Source: Ficedula albicollis (Eukaryota; Chordata; Aves; Passeriformes; Muscicapidae). Taken from it: a DNA stretch of 64,000 bases. The DNA lies in assembly GCF_000247815.1 (NCBI RefSeq), contig NC_021677.1:64443260-64507259 (forward strand), given 5' to 3'. The position numbers and the translations under genes were made by a program. Shown piece after piece: positions 1 to 12,366 of the stretch. The notes below the pieces were generated by a model. It was not told where the DNA came from, did not search any database, and saw nothing but the letters and a program-made list of their open reading frames with translations. Position 1 is the stretch's first letter; each line of letters opens with the position of its first letter.

Positions 1-129
1 AGCAACCAACTGGGGGGAAAACACACTCAAAAAAAAATAGAGTGAGGCTCCTCAGCTTAGTATTCAGATAAAATGTCATGTTCTGTCTGTCCCGGCTGCA
101 AGTTGTGCCAGAGGAGGTTTGCATTGCAC

Positions 130-345
130 ATGGGGAAAAATTCCTTCCCAACAGGATTGTCCAGCCCTGGCCGAGCTGGAGTCCCCATCCCCAGAGGGAT
201 TTAAAGCCCTGGGGAGGTGGCATCTGGGGACAGGGTTCAGTGCTGGGGGAATGGCTGGACTGGAAGTTCTTCCAGGGCTTTTCCAAAACAAATGACTGTG
301 ACTGTTTGGGGCTCTCCCCACCCAGGACATCCAGGAGCAGCTCAG
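130..345 (+). mobile_element. CR1 LINE 3'-end fragment
   Basis: The order of motifs matches the 3' end of avian CR1 in sense orientation: a 'ttcccaacaggattgtcc' segment, a 'ccccagagggatttaaa' segment, a 'ggaggtggca' segment, then a 'gggcttttccaaaacaaatg' tail. It is 5'-truncated, as most CR1 copies are. No ORF2 coding remains. The subfamily cannot be assigned by eye. Confidence 0.6.
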
Positions 346-1040
346 AGCTCTGCAGCAGCCCCTGATCCCTGCAGCAAGCACACACCTTGTGTTTATGGCC
401 TCTTATTCCCATTTCATGAACTGCTGGCTCCTGATAAATGGAGAAAAATAAATGAAGCTGTTGCACACCCACACCTGATGAGCTGTAATTCAGCTGAAAA
501 TCTGCCTTTCCACACGAGAGGGGCTAAAGGAAAGGAGCAGCAGCAGGTGGACATTGCAGCCCTGTCGGCTTTTCCATTTTTCAAATCAGGACGTGGGGTT
601 TGGAATTAGAAAGGAAGATGAGTAATGGTGAGCTCGAAGTGTGAATCTGATAAATTCCCTCCCCTCGTGGTGATACCCATCACCTCAGGGAAGGCAGGAG
701 CTGCTGTAAATGACACTTGACAAACTCTCCTGGCAGCAGCATCCCCTTTCTGCCATAGAGATGATGGATAAACATTTCCTGGTGGTCTGGCCCTGACCTG
801 GGGGCACGTGTGGCTTGCAAACCACTGGTGCTGGCCTGACCTCTGTCTCCTGCAGCCAGGGAGGGATGGCTGGGGGAGAGAAGCCTCCCTTGGGGAGAGG
901 CACCGTGCCTCGAGCTGCATCCTGAGCAGGCTGAGCCCCGCAGGAGCCCAGAGCAGGCTCTGCCTGGCAGCCTGTGAGCAGCCAGCAGCACCTGAGCCAG
1001 GACACACCCGTGCCAGGCAGGGGCTGCCACCCCGGGAAGC
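346..1040. other. Unique sequence, no gene recognised
   Basis: Mixed-composition unique DNA. Short open frames are present on both strands, but none shows a recognisable domain, splice context or codon signature. I see nothing in it that I can name. Confidence 0.6.
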
Positions 1041-1059
1041 ACAGGAGGAAGGGACACTG

Positions 1060-1133
1060 CTCACCTGGCTGGGGGGACAGGGCACTGCTTACCTGGCTGG
1101 GGGGACAGGGCAGAGCACTGCTCACCTGGCTGG
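1060..1133. repeat. Short three-copy minisatellite
   Basis: Three imperfect copies of a unit containing 'cacctggctggggggacag' follow each other directly. It is a small local tandem duplication in GC-rich unique sequence. Confidence 0.8.
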
Positions 1134-1328
1134 GCTCAGCACCTGGGCTCTGGGAGGAGATCCCAGACTCACCTGGGGTCCATCCCAGAGCTGCAGCAGC
1201 TGGTTCAGGCCATTCCAGTGCATCGATAGCCTGGGAAATGCTCCTGGGTCTGGGCCCTTCCCTGCAGCCTGGGCGGGGCTCAGGCCAGGACAGGCACCAG
1301 GGGGGCCTCGGGGTCCCTCCCCACCCTG

Positions 1329-1456
1329 GACTCCACCACTCCATGATTCTGTGAGGAGACCCTGTGGCTGCCCAGCTGCTCCTTAGCACAGCGACTCCAC
1401 CACTCCATGATTCTGTGAGGAGACTCTGTGGCTGCCCAGCTGCTCCTTGGCACAGC
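1329..1456. repeat. 64 bp tandem duplication
   Basis: Two adjacent copies of a 64 bp unit starting 'gactccaccactccatgatt' differ at only a few bases. The 'ccatgattctgtga' part resembles a CR1 3' tail, so the unit may contain a fragment of one. Confidence 0.8.
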
Positions 1457-2449
1457 GCCAGCCAAAAATCAGCCAAATAAATCCACAGTACAAAAGGTGT
1501 TGCTAGTGGGGAAAAACGAGATTCCGTTAAAAGTGGTGGTTCTGTGGCATCCCATAGGGAACACGGGGGCACCCAGCCCCCCAGGGAACACACCCAGCCC
1601 CACAAGACAAACAGCCAGCCTCCAGGAGGGGTGCAGGGGGTCATGCCCAGGGAGGGGTCACGCCCAGGGAGGGGTCACGCCCTCCCGTGCAGAAGCTGCA
1701 GCTCCCCGCGCTCCCTCCTGCCCTGTTCCACCCCATCCTTCCTGTGCTGGCTCTCACTAAAGCTGCAGCAGTTTGCAGCAGGATTCTCTGTATTCCCATC
1801 ACTACTCCATGCAGGGATTGTCCTGTGCTTTCCTTTCCTCCAAAGGGCTGAACATTCCTTGGGTGGCAAAGGCATTACTGAGCCCAGGGCTGGAAGCAGA
1901 GTGGGCTTTGGCACAGTGAGAAGTGCTGGAAATTTGGACAGAATGCTCCCAAATCCATCAGGAAGTTTAGCGGCCACTTCAATTTTATGGCTAAATGTAT
2001 TTGTATTTGCAACAGTGAATAGTTAGCATATGTAAATCTATTTTTAAATATTCAGGCTAGCCATGCAGAGAATGGCCTGAGACACATCTCCCACCCTTCA
2101 GTGCCTGAGGTGTGCACAGCAGTGGGTACACAGAGCAAAGACAGGCAAGCTGCTTATTTACAGCCTAGCATGGATCCTTCCCTTTGCTGATCAGAATTCT
2201 ATAAAGCCTCAGAAGGTCACCCAGAGCAGAGTCAGGTGCTCCAGGAGAGGGGCTGGGTAGGGCTCTGCTCTCACACCAGGAGGACACAGAGGCAGTGCCT
2301 GTTTTGCCCATCACCTCAGGGGACAAGGTCTCCCACTCCCCTCCAGCTGCAGGGTAACAGAGAGAGCAAAGCAGACACATCTGGCCTGCTCCGTATTCCA
2401 GGTGCCACCTGCAGAGAACAGGGCGGTGGGGAAAGGGAAAAGGAGTCAC
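1457..2449. other. Unique sequence, no gene recognised
   Basis: Unique DNA with an AT-rich patch at about 1,975-2,060 that includes 'gcatatgtaaatctattt'. No gene, RNA or repeat that I can support. Confidence 0.55.
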
Positions 2450-3190
2450 AGCACGGGAACAGGCTCGGGCAGTGAGCAGCGCCCCTCTGCTGCTCCGGAC
2501 GGGGCACGCTGTGAGAGCGAAGTGCTCGGGAGCCCGAGGCACGGCTCACTCCGGAGAGGAGGAGAAAAATCTCCTCTTCACTTGGAACTCAACACCGGCT
2601 GAGTTGGGAGCCAGAACTCCAAACCCCCCCCTCTCCCCAAGGGCTCCTGCCCGTGGAGCTTCCCCAGCTCCGGGGCCATGGCAGGAGCGCGTTCCCTGGG
2701 AATTACAGCACCCAAAACACCCAACCCAGGCTCGGGAGGAGAGCTCCTGCCCAGGGCACAGGCTGCTTCCCTCGCCCACATCCCTCAGCTGGAGCACAGA
2801 GCTGGGAGCTGCTGGGAGCTGCTGGGAGCTGCTGGGAGCCACGCACCTCGTTAAGGGTCACTAATAATTAACCCTTCGCCCTCCTGGTACCTGCAGACCC
2901 CGGGCAGCAGCTCCTGCCCTTGGCACTCGCTGTCACGCTGATCCGGGCGGGTTTTTATCTCTCCAGAGCAGATTTGCCCGCCCCGGGCCGCTCCCCTCAC
3001 CTGCAATGCAGCACTCGCACCTGTGAGCGATGGGGCAGTCGGGCCGTGCCCATCACATCGATTCCGCTGCTGCGGCACAGCCTGGGGTCCCGGAGCCCAG
3101 CGGGGAAAAGGCCCGAGGATAACCCGCAGCCGGGTGTCCCTGTCCCAGCCGGGCACCCCCCAGGAGCACAGCCCGGGGCTCCAGTGCCAG
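2450..3190. other. CpG-rich patch (possible CpG island)
   Basis: CpG dinucleotides cluster here, densest at about 2,930-3,180 where I count close to twenty in about 250 bases. They are sparse in the surrounding unique DNA. No exon or promoter motif is recognisable beside it. It could be a small or orphan CpG island, or just GC-rich repeat-derived sequence. Confidence 0.45.
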
Positions 3191-3340
3191 CCCAGCTCAA
3201 GGCTCTGCTCCGCACCTGCTGCCCCCCAAGCTCCAGCACAGACCGTGGCCCTGTGCCCCAGGGTGTCCTGTGTCCCCTGTGTCCCGAGCAGGGCTGGGGT
3301 CAGTCCCCTCCCCACGCCTGTCCCACTGCACTGTCCCCGT

Positions 3341-3460
3341 GGGGACCCTGGGACGTGACCCTGCTCTCGGGGTGCCAGGGAGGGTCCCAGATCCACCCCC
3401 TGGGGACCCTGGGATGTGACTCTGCTCTCGGGGTGCCAGGGAGGGTCCCAGCCCCAGCAG
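3341..3460. repeat. 61 bp tandem duplication
   Basis: Two copies of a unit beginning 'ggggaccctggga' lie 61 bases apart (from 3,341 and 3,402) with two or three differences. Confidence 0.85.
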
Positions 3461-3469
3461 GACCCCCAG

Positions 3470-4539
3470 CAGTGCCACAGACCAGGGCTCCCGGGGGACA
3501 TTTGTGCCTCAGTTAACCCAGATCATGCTTTATTCAGCCGTGGATCAGGCACAGCCAGCAGCAGAGCCTTGCAAAGGAAAAGGCTCACCCGAGACCCCTT
3601 TCCCTGCTGCAGCAATCACCACCAGCTCTCAAGATGCCATTTAACTCCTGTCACTTGGTTTTTGTTCAATTCCCACCAAAACCATTACTGGAATAACAAA
3701 AGCATTTGCTAAGCAGAGCTCAACTTTTATTTTTTTTTTGGACAAAAGCTCAGCAACAAAACTGGTGAACAAATTGCTTTTGTGATTTCCCTGAGGATCC
3801 CTCACTCTCCCTTTTATCGGGGCCGGTTTTGTTGCCCCACGTGCTGGGTGGGCACTGGCTGTGCACGGGGGGCTCGTGCAGCGTTCCCTCAGATCCGGGC
3901 ACGGCTCTGCCCCAGCTCCTCAGCAGCCCCCTCAACCAGCAGCCTGGCCTTGCCATAAAGCTCATGCTCCAGGAACATCTTCTTATTAATTTGCCGAGTT
4001 TATGGAGTCAGCTGTCACATAACAGCAGCTCCTCATCTCTGAAGAACACGGCATGCATGCGAAATGATGGCAGGAATACATCCCCTCAGGACATATTATT
4101 TTCTTAACTAAAATTCAAGTGCATACTTATTACCCAAATCTTTGTCTCAGAAACAGCCTTGCCTTCACATGATAGAATTACAAACCACCAGACAGTTTTT
4201 AGGACTTGTATGCAAAACTGCTTTTTAGCATGGCTTTTGTAGTTGTCTTATTTATCTAATCTCCATGAGTCATAATTCCTTTAGGATCACTTTCTTCTTT
4301 CTACATTTCATCTCACCAAAACAAATTAAAAAATCAAAAAGCAGTGGAAAAAACAAAAGCCAGCTCCTGCTCCAGCCCAGAGTTGATGCAGCGCTGCACA
4401 TAATTTGGATTTGCTGCACCATTTCTAACAGGAACAGACACCCACAGCACCTATGGAGGGAGTCCCCAGGCAAACAACTCGGGCACAGCATCTCTCTTGG
4501 AAAGCAGCAAAACGGAAAGGTTAAAAAAGAGGAGCCAGA
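3470..4539. other. Unique sequence with AT-rich part
   Basis: Unique DNA. About 4,085-4,330 is AT-rich, low in CpG and non-repetitive, like an intronic or intergenic conserved island. No exon recognised. A 'gctttattc' at about 3,530 reads as a poly-A signal on the minus strand, but with no coding sequence nearby that is not evidence of a gene. Confidence 0.45.
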
Positions 4540-4610
4540 GGAGGTGGAGGAGTCCCCGTCCCTGAGGGGTTTAACAGCCCTGTGGAGGTGGCACTTGGCT
4601 GTCGTGTCCC
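4540..4610 (+). mobile_element. CR1 LINE fragment
   Basis: The succession 'ggaggagtccccgtccctga', 'ggggtttaac', 'ctgtggaggtggcacttgg' matches the sense CR1 3' region. The copy is cut short immediately after this and then becomes unrecognisable. Confidence 0.45.
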
Positions 4611-5004
4611 TCGGGGGTTCTCTCTCCCCTGGTGACAGCTTTACCAGCCCAGCTGGGTGAGAGCGTGGCTGTAAATTGATAAAGGGATGGCAAAGGTCTG
4701 CCAGGGTGTCCTTTAATCCACGTGGTCCCGGGGGCACCATCCAAAACCAATGTTATCCAAGCACAGGCAGTGACCACGGACGAGTCAGGGGATTGGGGTC
4801 ACAATACACAGGGAACACCTGAGGGCAAAGGTCCAACCCCAAAGGACTTGGCCTTTCATGGCAAAGGTCTCAGACCAACCAGGCCTCAGGGCTAGGACTG
4901 GAATTTACTTTGGAATGTGCTAATTAACAACTTCACAGTGCCCGGCTTGCCAGGGTTGGTGTCTCCTATTTCAGTTGGTTCAGTTTTCACACCTGGGGAC
5001 AGGG

Positions 5005-5095
5005 GACAGTGTGGCCTCGGCAGGGAGGGGAGGGGTCGGGCTCCATGGCCCCAGAGGGCGTTTCCAACCCCAGTGATCCTGTGAGTCTCTCCCAC
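5005..5095 (+). mobile_element. CR1 LINE 3'-tail fragment
   Basis: 'gggctccatggccccagag', 'ggcgtttccaaccccagtg' and 'atcctgtgag' follow the usual CR1 3' terminal order (first-line sequence, 'tttccaacc', then the ATTCTGTGA-like tail). Confidence 0.5.
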
Positions 5096-5751
5096 CAGCT
5101 GGTTCCCAGTGCTCACCAGGGGTGTCCCACAGCAGAGCCAGCCTGGTCTGCCAGTGCCAGCCCCTCTGCACTCTCCGCTGCAGGTGCCAGGTGTGCCCGT
5201 GCCTGCTGCCCCAGGACAGAGCACAGCGACAGCCTGAGGCACCTGGCTCATTTCCATCTGCACGCTCTGCAGCACAACTTCCAGCCCGAGTGAGTGAACA
5301 AGGACAAAGTGTTGTGTGACTTGTGAGTGCAGAGCAGTGACAGTCAGGAATCAGCCTGGGGACAACTGGGAATGTTTAAGCTCTGAGAAATTCATATTAC
5401 CAAAGCATAGAAATCTGAGATTTAAACAGTTTTCATCTCTGGAGAAATATTTCCTTTCCTTTACTGTCACTTCAGCAGCAGAACACTGAACCTGGTACTG
5501 TTCTGATTGGCCAGAGCAACTACAAAATGGTATTAACAGTGATCTTGCAAAGTGTTCCATCAAGATGGGACACAGACAGCTGAGCCATAAATTTCTGTGA
5601 GGAAAAGCCACTGGAACTTGGTATCTTCTACATCTGCCCATCACTTTGCTTTTGCGGACCGAGCTGGGGCAGGGTGATAAAGTGCAGCTGAGATGTTTCT
5701 GTGCCAAGCCCATTTTTGCATTTCAGTCACACCAGAGCAGTGTTTCCTCAG
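5096..5751. other. Unique sequence, no gene recognised
   Basis: Unique DNA of mixed composition; nothing identified. Confidence 0.55.
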
Positions 5752-5925
5752 CCTGGGGCTGGAATGGACCAGGAGCAGGGACAACTCCTGAACCTGCTCT
5801 GTCGTGGGGCCGGCAGCAACACAGGACATGACCCCAGACCTGGGGCTGGAATGGACCAGGAGCAGGGACAGCTCCTGAACCTGCTCTGTCGTGGGGCCAG
5901 CAGCAACACAGGACATGACCCCAGC
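5752..5925. repeat. 87 bp tandem duplication
   Basis: Two nearly identical 87 bp copies (5,752-5,838 and 5,839-5,925), each starting 'cctggggctggaatggacca', with only a few substitutions. The unit length is a multiple of three, so the frames stay open across both copies. Confidence 0.9.
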
Positions 5926-6234
5926 CCAGAGGCTCCAAACTGAAATCAGCATGAAAGTGGACAAAAGAAAAAGGATGAGTGGGTCTGAGTAGAGGTGCAC
6001 CTAAAGCTGGGAAGGGGAATTTCCATGGAGCCTGGGGCCAGGGATCACCAAGGAGCTGCTCTCACCAAGCTGCTTCCTTTCTTTATTGGAAGCCTTCAGA
6101 CTTCAGACTGTCTGTCTGAAGAGGAATGAGCAAGGAGAAAATCTGGGTGAAAAAGCCAAACGAGTGTATGCTCAGTACACAGAAACAGAGGGGTGACCAT
6201 GTGGAGAAAAGAGCGGGCCAGAAGAGAGCAGACT
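5926..6234. other. Unique sequence, no gene recognised
   Basis: Short unique stretch between two tandem duplications; nothing identified. Confidence 0.5.
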
Positions 6235-7146
6235 TGTTCCTGCCACTGCATCCAGCACAAGGAACACGATCCCCATCAGATGAATTAATCCATTTTTAAT
6301 AAGCAGGCTGATGCAGTTGAACTCCAGCTCCAGGTGAGGCATCCCCTCAGTCCCTCAGTCCCTCAGCCCCAGCTGGCTCCTGGCGCTGCTCCTCGAGCAT
6401 TCAGTGACTGTGGTGCTGCAGGGGAGGCTCTCCAGGGGTCCTGCTGGGACCTGGGACGGGCACAGCCCAGCGCCCTGCCCTGACCAGAGATGGTGCCCTC
6501 CTGCTCTCCCTGCCAGAGCTCTGCCCCAGCTGGGCACAGCTGGAGCACCCAGCTCTCAGCAGCACTGGGGTTTGGGGCTCTGGCTCCAGATGTGCCCAGG
6601 CAGGAGCTGGCTCAGGGCTGCCCTGGGCACACCCAGCTGTGGCACAACCCAACATCAGCAGGGGCCAGCAGCTGTTGCCAGGCTGTGGGATGTTCCTGCC
6701 ACTGCATCCAGCACAAGGAACACGATCCCCATCAGATGAATTAATCCATTTTTAATAAGCAGGCTGATGCAGTTGAACTCCAGCTCCAGGTGAGGCATCC
6801 CCTCAGTCCCTCAGTCCCTCAGCCCCAGCTGGCTCCTGGCGCTGCTCCTCGAGCATTCAGTGACTGTGGTGCTGCAGGGGAGGCTCTCCAGGGGTCCTGC
6901 TGGGACCTGGGACGGGCACAGCCCAGTGCCCTGCCCTGACCAGAGATGGTGCCCTCCTGCTCTCCCTGCCAGAGCTCTGCCCCAGCTGGGCACAGCTGGA
7001 GCACCCAGCTCTCAGCAGCACTGGGGTTTGGGGCTCTGGCTCCAGATGTGCCCAGGCAGGAGCTGGCTCAGGGCTGCCCTGGGCACACCCAGCTGTGGCA
7101 CAACCCAACATCAGCAGGGGCCAGCAGCTGCTGCCAGGCTGTGGGA
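6235..7146. repeat. 456 bp tandem duplication
   Basis: Copy one (6,235-6,690) and copy two (6,691-7,146) abut exactly. I see only two substitutions ('cagcgccc'/'cagtgccc' and 'gctgttgcc'/'gctgctgcc'), so identity is above 99%. The duplication is either very recent or an assembly duplicate. Confidence 0.95.
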
Positions 7147-7204
7147 GCCCAGCTGGCGCTGCAGGGCCCCTGCCCTGCCTCGACAGCTCTGTACAACCAG
7201 TGCT

Positions 7205-7355
7205 GATGGTGCCACCATCGGTGTCACCCTATCAGTGTCACCCCCTCCATCAGTGTCACCCCGTCCATCTGTGTCACCCCCTCTGTCAGTGTCACCCCCT
7301 CCATCAGTGTCATCCCCTCTGTCAGTGTCACCCCTCTGTCAGTGTCACCCCTCAG
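7205..7355. repeat. Short 'gtgtcaccccctc' minisatellite
   Basis: About nine irregular copies of a 13-26 base unit built from 'gtgtcaccccctccatcagt'. Copy lengths vary. Confidence 0.85.
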
Positions 7356-8699
7356 GAGCCCTGCAGGAGTCACTATGTTGCAGCACATCCCTGCGACCTC
7401 TGAGCACTAAAACAAGCACAGCTGACCCAACAGGCAAGGACAAGCCAGGGATTAGTTCCACATCACGATGACATTTATCCAGCCCTGGAAAATTACTGAT
7501 AATTCATATTGATTCTGTGGCCTGGGTGCAGTGAAACATCAAACCCAGAGATCCTGTGAGCTGAAATTGCCAACACAGCCGAGCTCGAGCTGAGCTGAGC
7601 AGGGGATGCTCAGGACCAAACTTGGTCCATTCCTGTTGTGTTGCACCACCCCACAAGGTTTGCATTATCTTTGTCTTTGAAATTCAGTATTTCCTCCATG
7701 TCATCTCTGCCACGCCCTTTCCTGACCCTGGAACAGGGGATGAGGTGAGTCCCTCACACCGTGTGTCTAGCAGGGAATGCCTGACCCCAAACACTGTAGT
7801 GAACACAGACAGAGGGATGTTGTTCCTGGCATTTGGGATTTTCTGGAGATTTTACACTACCACTCTGAGAAGGAGCTGTGGGAAGGATCTGTGAGTGCCG
7901 AGGGCAGAGTGATCAGTGTGTCCTGGCCCACCACTGCCACAGGGACAGCAGGGTCTGCACAGGGGGAAGTTCTGCTGAGCCCCAGGATGTGCTGTAGGGG
8001 AGAGGAGAAGAACATCAAGCAGTAAAGCTAAAGGCAGGGAGGAATGGGAGAGGAAGGGGAAGGAAGGGCCTTCAGCCCCCCACCGTGTCCCCAGGGCCGT
8101 GTGTCCCAAGAGCCAGCGAGCTCCAGGGTGAAACCTCTGCCTCAGCCAGACCCCACCTTCTCCTCGGTGCCCTTCCATCCTCCTGAGGGCTGCTCGTGGC
8201 TGGGGGTGGGACTGGAGCAGGACACGGGTGCTCTGATCCTGGTACCCTGGACCCAGTGCTGCAGGATGAGCCCAGAGCAGGCTGTGAGGGGTGTCAGGTG
8301 GGGCTGGCACCGAAAGGCACGTTGGGGGTGCCCTGCACGAAGCTCCAAACCCACAGGAGTTGCCTTGCTGACAAGTTACTGCTGTCCTGCTCCCTTCAGG
8401 TCCCTTGCCCTTCACAGAAACACCTTCACCCCCGAAATTACCTGATCAGATCCCAGGCGGCTTCTGCAGGGCCCTGGGAATGCTCTGGGGAGCCCCGAGG
8501 AGCCCCCAACCCTCTCCCTCCCCAGGGTGGGCTCTTCCCCCGCCAGGATCCCGCCCAGCCCCAGGAACCTCGCTGCAGTGCACATCATCCGTCCTGGGGC
8601 TGAAAGTGTCCGAAGGACCCTTCCCATGAAACACGTGCTCGCCTCTGGGACTGCAGCCCTGTTCAGGCCTGATCTCTACACAGGGAACACGTGTCTGTG
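7356..8699. other. Unique sequence, no gene recognised
   Basis: About 1.3 kb of unique DNA. Several 60-190 codon open frames exist, but none resembles a known family or carries convincing splice sites. Confidence 0.5.
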
Positions 8700-8975
8700 A
8701 TTTATCTACACAGCCTCAGTTCTCGAGGCTACAGTTTTTAATCAGCGCTATTTGCATTACATAACATCTTTTACTTCAGCTTGCATTTTGGTTTAATTAG
8801 TTCTTTGTTAAATACATCAATGGCGATTCTACCCTGCCAAGCAATTCCAGATTAATTGCATTTGTTAAATCTTTTTCTTTTTCTTGTTTCTCATTTTCCC
8901 TGTGTTCCAAGGAGGCAGCACATTAGGAAATTAATGGCATTTTCAAATCATTCCATTGTGCAAACTCATGGGCAT
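8700..8975. other. AT-rich island, possible conserved noncoding element
   Basis: An abrupt change from GC-rich flanks to AT-rich, non-repetitive sequence with almost no CpG. Homeodomain-type TAAT cores recur ('tttaattagtt' near 8,792, 'agattaattgc' near 8,850, 'gaaattaatggc' near 8,928). This resembles vertebrate developmental enhancers, but conservation cannot be seen from one sequence. Confidence 0.35.
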
Positions 8976-9213
8976 ATTTAGAATAATAAACCCAAATATT
9001 CCCAGCCCTGTGTGCTCCTCTCCAGCCCAGGAGGGTGGAAGTCTGGCTGTGCCTTACTCTGGGCTGTAGCTGCTGGTGACCTTATTCCTGCTGTGACCCT
9101 AGAAGGGAGCTCTCCAGGAAAACAGCGACACCAACAACCACAGAGCTTCCCCTCTCCAGGTTTTGCCGTGATTCTCAACCCGACAGAGTGGAATTCAACA
9201 TCCATGGTGAGAT

Positions 9214-9503
<290 letters not shown>

Positions 9504-10535
9504 ACACAGACACACAGACACACAGACACACAGACACACACACAAAGAGACAGACAGACACACAAACACACATACACACACACAGACACACACACACAGA
9601 CACACAGACACAGACAGACAGACAGACACACAGACACACACACACACAGACAGACACAGACAGACACACAAACACGCAGATACAGACACACAGACACAGA
9701 CAGACAGAAACACAGACACACAGACACACAGACACACAGACACACAGACACACAGACACACAGACACACAGACACACAGACACACAGACACACAGACACA
9801 CAGACACACAGACACACAGACACACAGACACACAGACACACAGACACACAGACACACAGACACACAGACACACAGACACACAGACACACAGACACACAGA
9901 CACACAGACACACAGACACACAGACACACAGACACACAGACACACAGACACACAGACACACAGACACACAGACACACAGACACACAGACACACAGACACA
10001 CAGACACACAGACACACAGACACACAGACACACAGACACACAGACACACACACACACAGACACACACACAAAGAGACAGACAGACACACAAACACACATA
10101 CACACACACAGACACACACACACAGACACACAGACACAGACAGACAGACAGACACACAGACACACACACACACAGACAGACACAGACAGACACACAAACA
10201 CGCAGATACAGACACACAGACACAGACAGACAGAAACACAGACACACAGACACACACACACAGACATACAGACACAGACAGACACACAGACACACAGATA
10301 CAGACACACAGACACACAGACACATACACACACACACAGACACACAGACAGACAGACACACAGACACATACACACACACACAGACACACAGACAGACAGA
10401 CACACAGACACATACACACACACACAGACACACAGACAGACAGACACACAGACACATACACACACACACAGACACACAGACAGACAGACAGACACACACA
10501 CACACACACACACACACACCCCCCCACACACACAG
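9504..10535. repeat. Composite CA/CAGA array with octamer core
   Basis: About 1 kb of 'acacagac'-type repeats. The core (about 9,718-10,050) is a near-perfect 8 bp array. It is bracketed by two identical complex blocks of about 185 bases (9,544-9,730 and 10,070-10,256, offset 526), recognisable by 'aaagagacag' and 'cgcagataca'. Four 44 bp copies starting at 10,321, 10,365, 10,409 and 10,453 follow, then a (CA)n end and seven C. The open frames over it are repeat artefacts. Confidence 0.95.
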
Positions 10536-10694
10536 ACCCATCAGTGAGGGTCGGCTGCACTGGGGTTCTCCCCACAGGAGACCACACCTGGGACAGGCTT
10601 TGCTGGTTCTCACACTGCCAGCCTTTCCTGATTTGTTGCTTTGTTCCTGCAAGGTGACATTGCACAGCCCTGCAGAGCTGCCAGGCACACAGCC

Positions 10695-10696
<2 letters not shown>

Positions 10697-10735
<39 letters not shown>

Positions 10736-10752
10736 CCCACGAGCACAGTGCG
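10697..10752. repeat. (CTGT)n array, left copy
   Basis: A CTGT tetranucleotide run followed by 'ccccacgagcacagtgcg'. Both the array and this 18-base sequence recur immediately right of the poly-C run. Confidence 0.95.
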
Positions 10753-11132
<380 letters not shown>

Positions 11133-11445
11133 AGTGTCCCATCCCTGCCAGGCGTGGGCTCCCTGCACACAGGAAGGAGTGGGGGTGCCTCACCTGTGAG
11201 GGGCAGTGGCAGCCCTGCCCAGGCTCCAGGGGCGCTGGCTCCCAGCTGCCCTGCACAGCCAGCACGCTCAGGGTGAGGATCCAGGAGTGCCTTTTCCCCA
11301 CAGCACCCACAGCAACCCCCAGGCAAGTTCTAGAGCAGAGGAAACTGAAGCTGTGTTCCAGGGAAACACATCTGCAGGGAAATAGCATCACACTCAGCCT
11401 TTGCAGATTTCAGCCACCCAAGCCGAGCTGCTTTGTGGCTGTGGC
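11133..11445. other. Unique sequence, no gene recognised
   Basis: GC-rich unique DNA between the CTGT array and the next minisatellite; nothing identified. Confidence 0.5.
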
Positions 11446-11833
11446 TAACACACTTTGGGACATTGGTAGCACACTTTGGTACATTGGTACACTGGTAGCA
11501 GACTTTGGTACATTGGAAACACTTTGGAACATTGGTAACACCCAGTGGTACATTGGAACATTGGTAACACACTTTGGGACATGGGTAACAAACTTTGGGA
11601 CGTTGGTAACACTTCGGTACCTTGGTAATACACTTTGGGACATTGGGATATTGGTAACACTTTGGTACATTGAAACATTGGTAACACACTTTGGGACATT
11701 GGTAACAGATTTTGGGACATTGGTAACACTTTGGGACACTGGGACATTGGTAATAGACTTTGGGACATTGGTAACACTTTGGAACATTGGTAACACACTT
11801 TGGGACATTGGGACATTGGTAATGCACTTTGGT
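11446..11833. repeat. 'actttgggacattggtaa' minisatellite
   Basis: About 390 bases of irregular copies mixing 'acactttgg', 'gacattggtaa' and 'tacattgg' modules, with spacing from about 20 to 40 bases. It is more diverged than the other arrays here, so probably older. Confidence 0.9.
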
Positions 11834-12204
11834 AGGTGACATTATCAAGGAGGCAATAAATGGGAAATCGTGGGGTTTTTCTTTTCAAGACTCATTGCTG
11901 TCAGCAGCAGCCCTATTCCATTTTCACATCAGGAGCAGGGAATTCATTATTAATCTTGCTGCTGGAATGATCCACATTTCTACCCCTGTCTCTGTGTTCC
12001 TTATCTCATTTTTCTCATTTTCTCTTTCTCTCTCTTTTCTGTCCATCCCAAGTGATCTCACATCCAGGCAGCACTCCATGTTTAGTCACACAAAGGGAAA
12101 TGCTAAACAGCCTTCTTTCATTTATGCTCAGCTCCACCCTCACATGTGCAGCAATCTCCCACTCAGGGTGCTCACAGGGCCCTTTACCTGAATATTTCAG
12201 GGGG
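11834..12204. other. Unique sequence with pyrimidine-rich patch
   Basis: Unique DNA with a CT-rich stretch at about 12,000-12,040. No gene seen. Confidence 0.5.
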
Positions 12205-12366
12205 CACAGGTGTGGGGGCTGCCCCTGGATCCCTGGCAGTGCCCAAGGCCAGGTTGGACATTGGGCTGGGAGCAGCCTGGGACAGTGGGAGGTGTCCCTG
12301 CCATGGACAGGACTGAAATGAGCTTTAAGGTCCCTCCCAGCCCGAGCTGTGGTGGCTGGGAGTCGC
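12205..12366 (+). mobile_element. CR1 LINE 3'-end fragment, copy 1
   Basis: Sense CR1 order: 'gctgcccctggatccctgg', 'caaggccaggttggacattg', 'gtgggaggtgtccctgcc', 'ctttaaggtccctcccag'. It is part of the 527 bp tandem duplication described next. Confidence 0.65.

Noticed and set aside
9504..10535. CRISPR-like alternation of repeats and spacers
   Set aside because: Vertebrate DNA; the units are contiguous microsatellite with no unique spacers.
11330..11888. Conserved repeat protein on the minus strand
   Set aside because: Frames over the 'actttgggacattggtaa' minisatellite; several overlapping frames are equally open.
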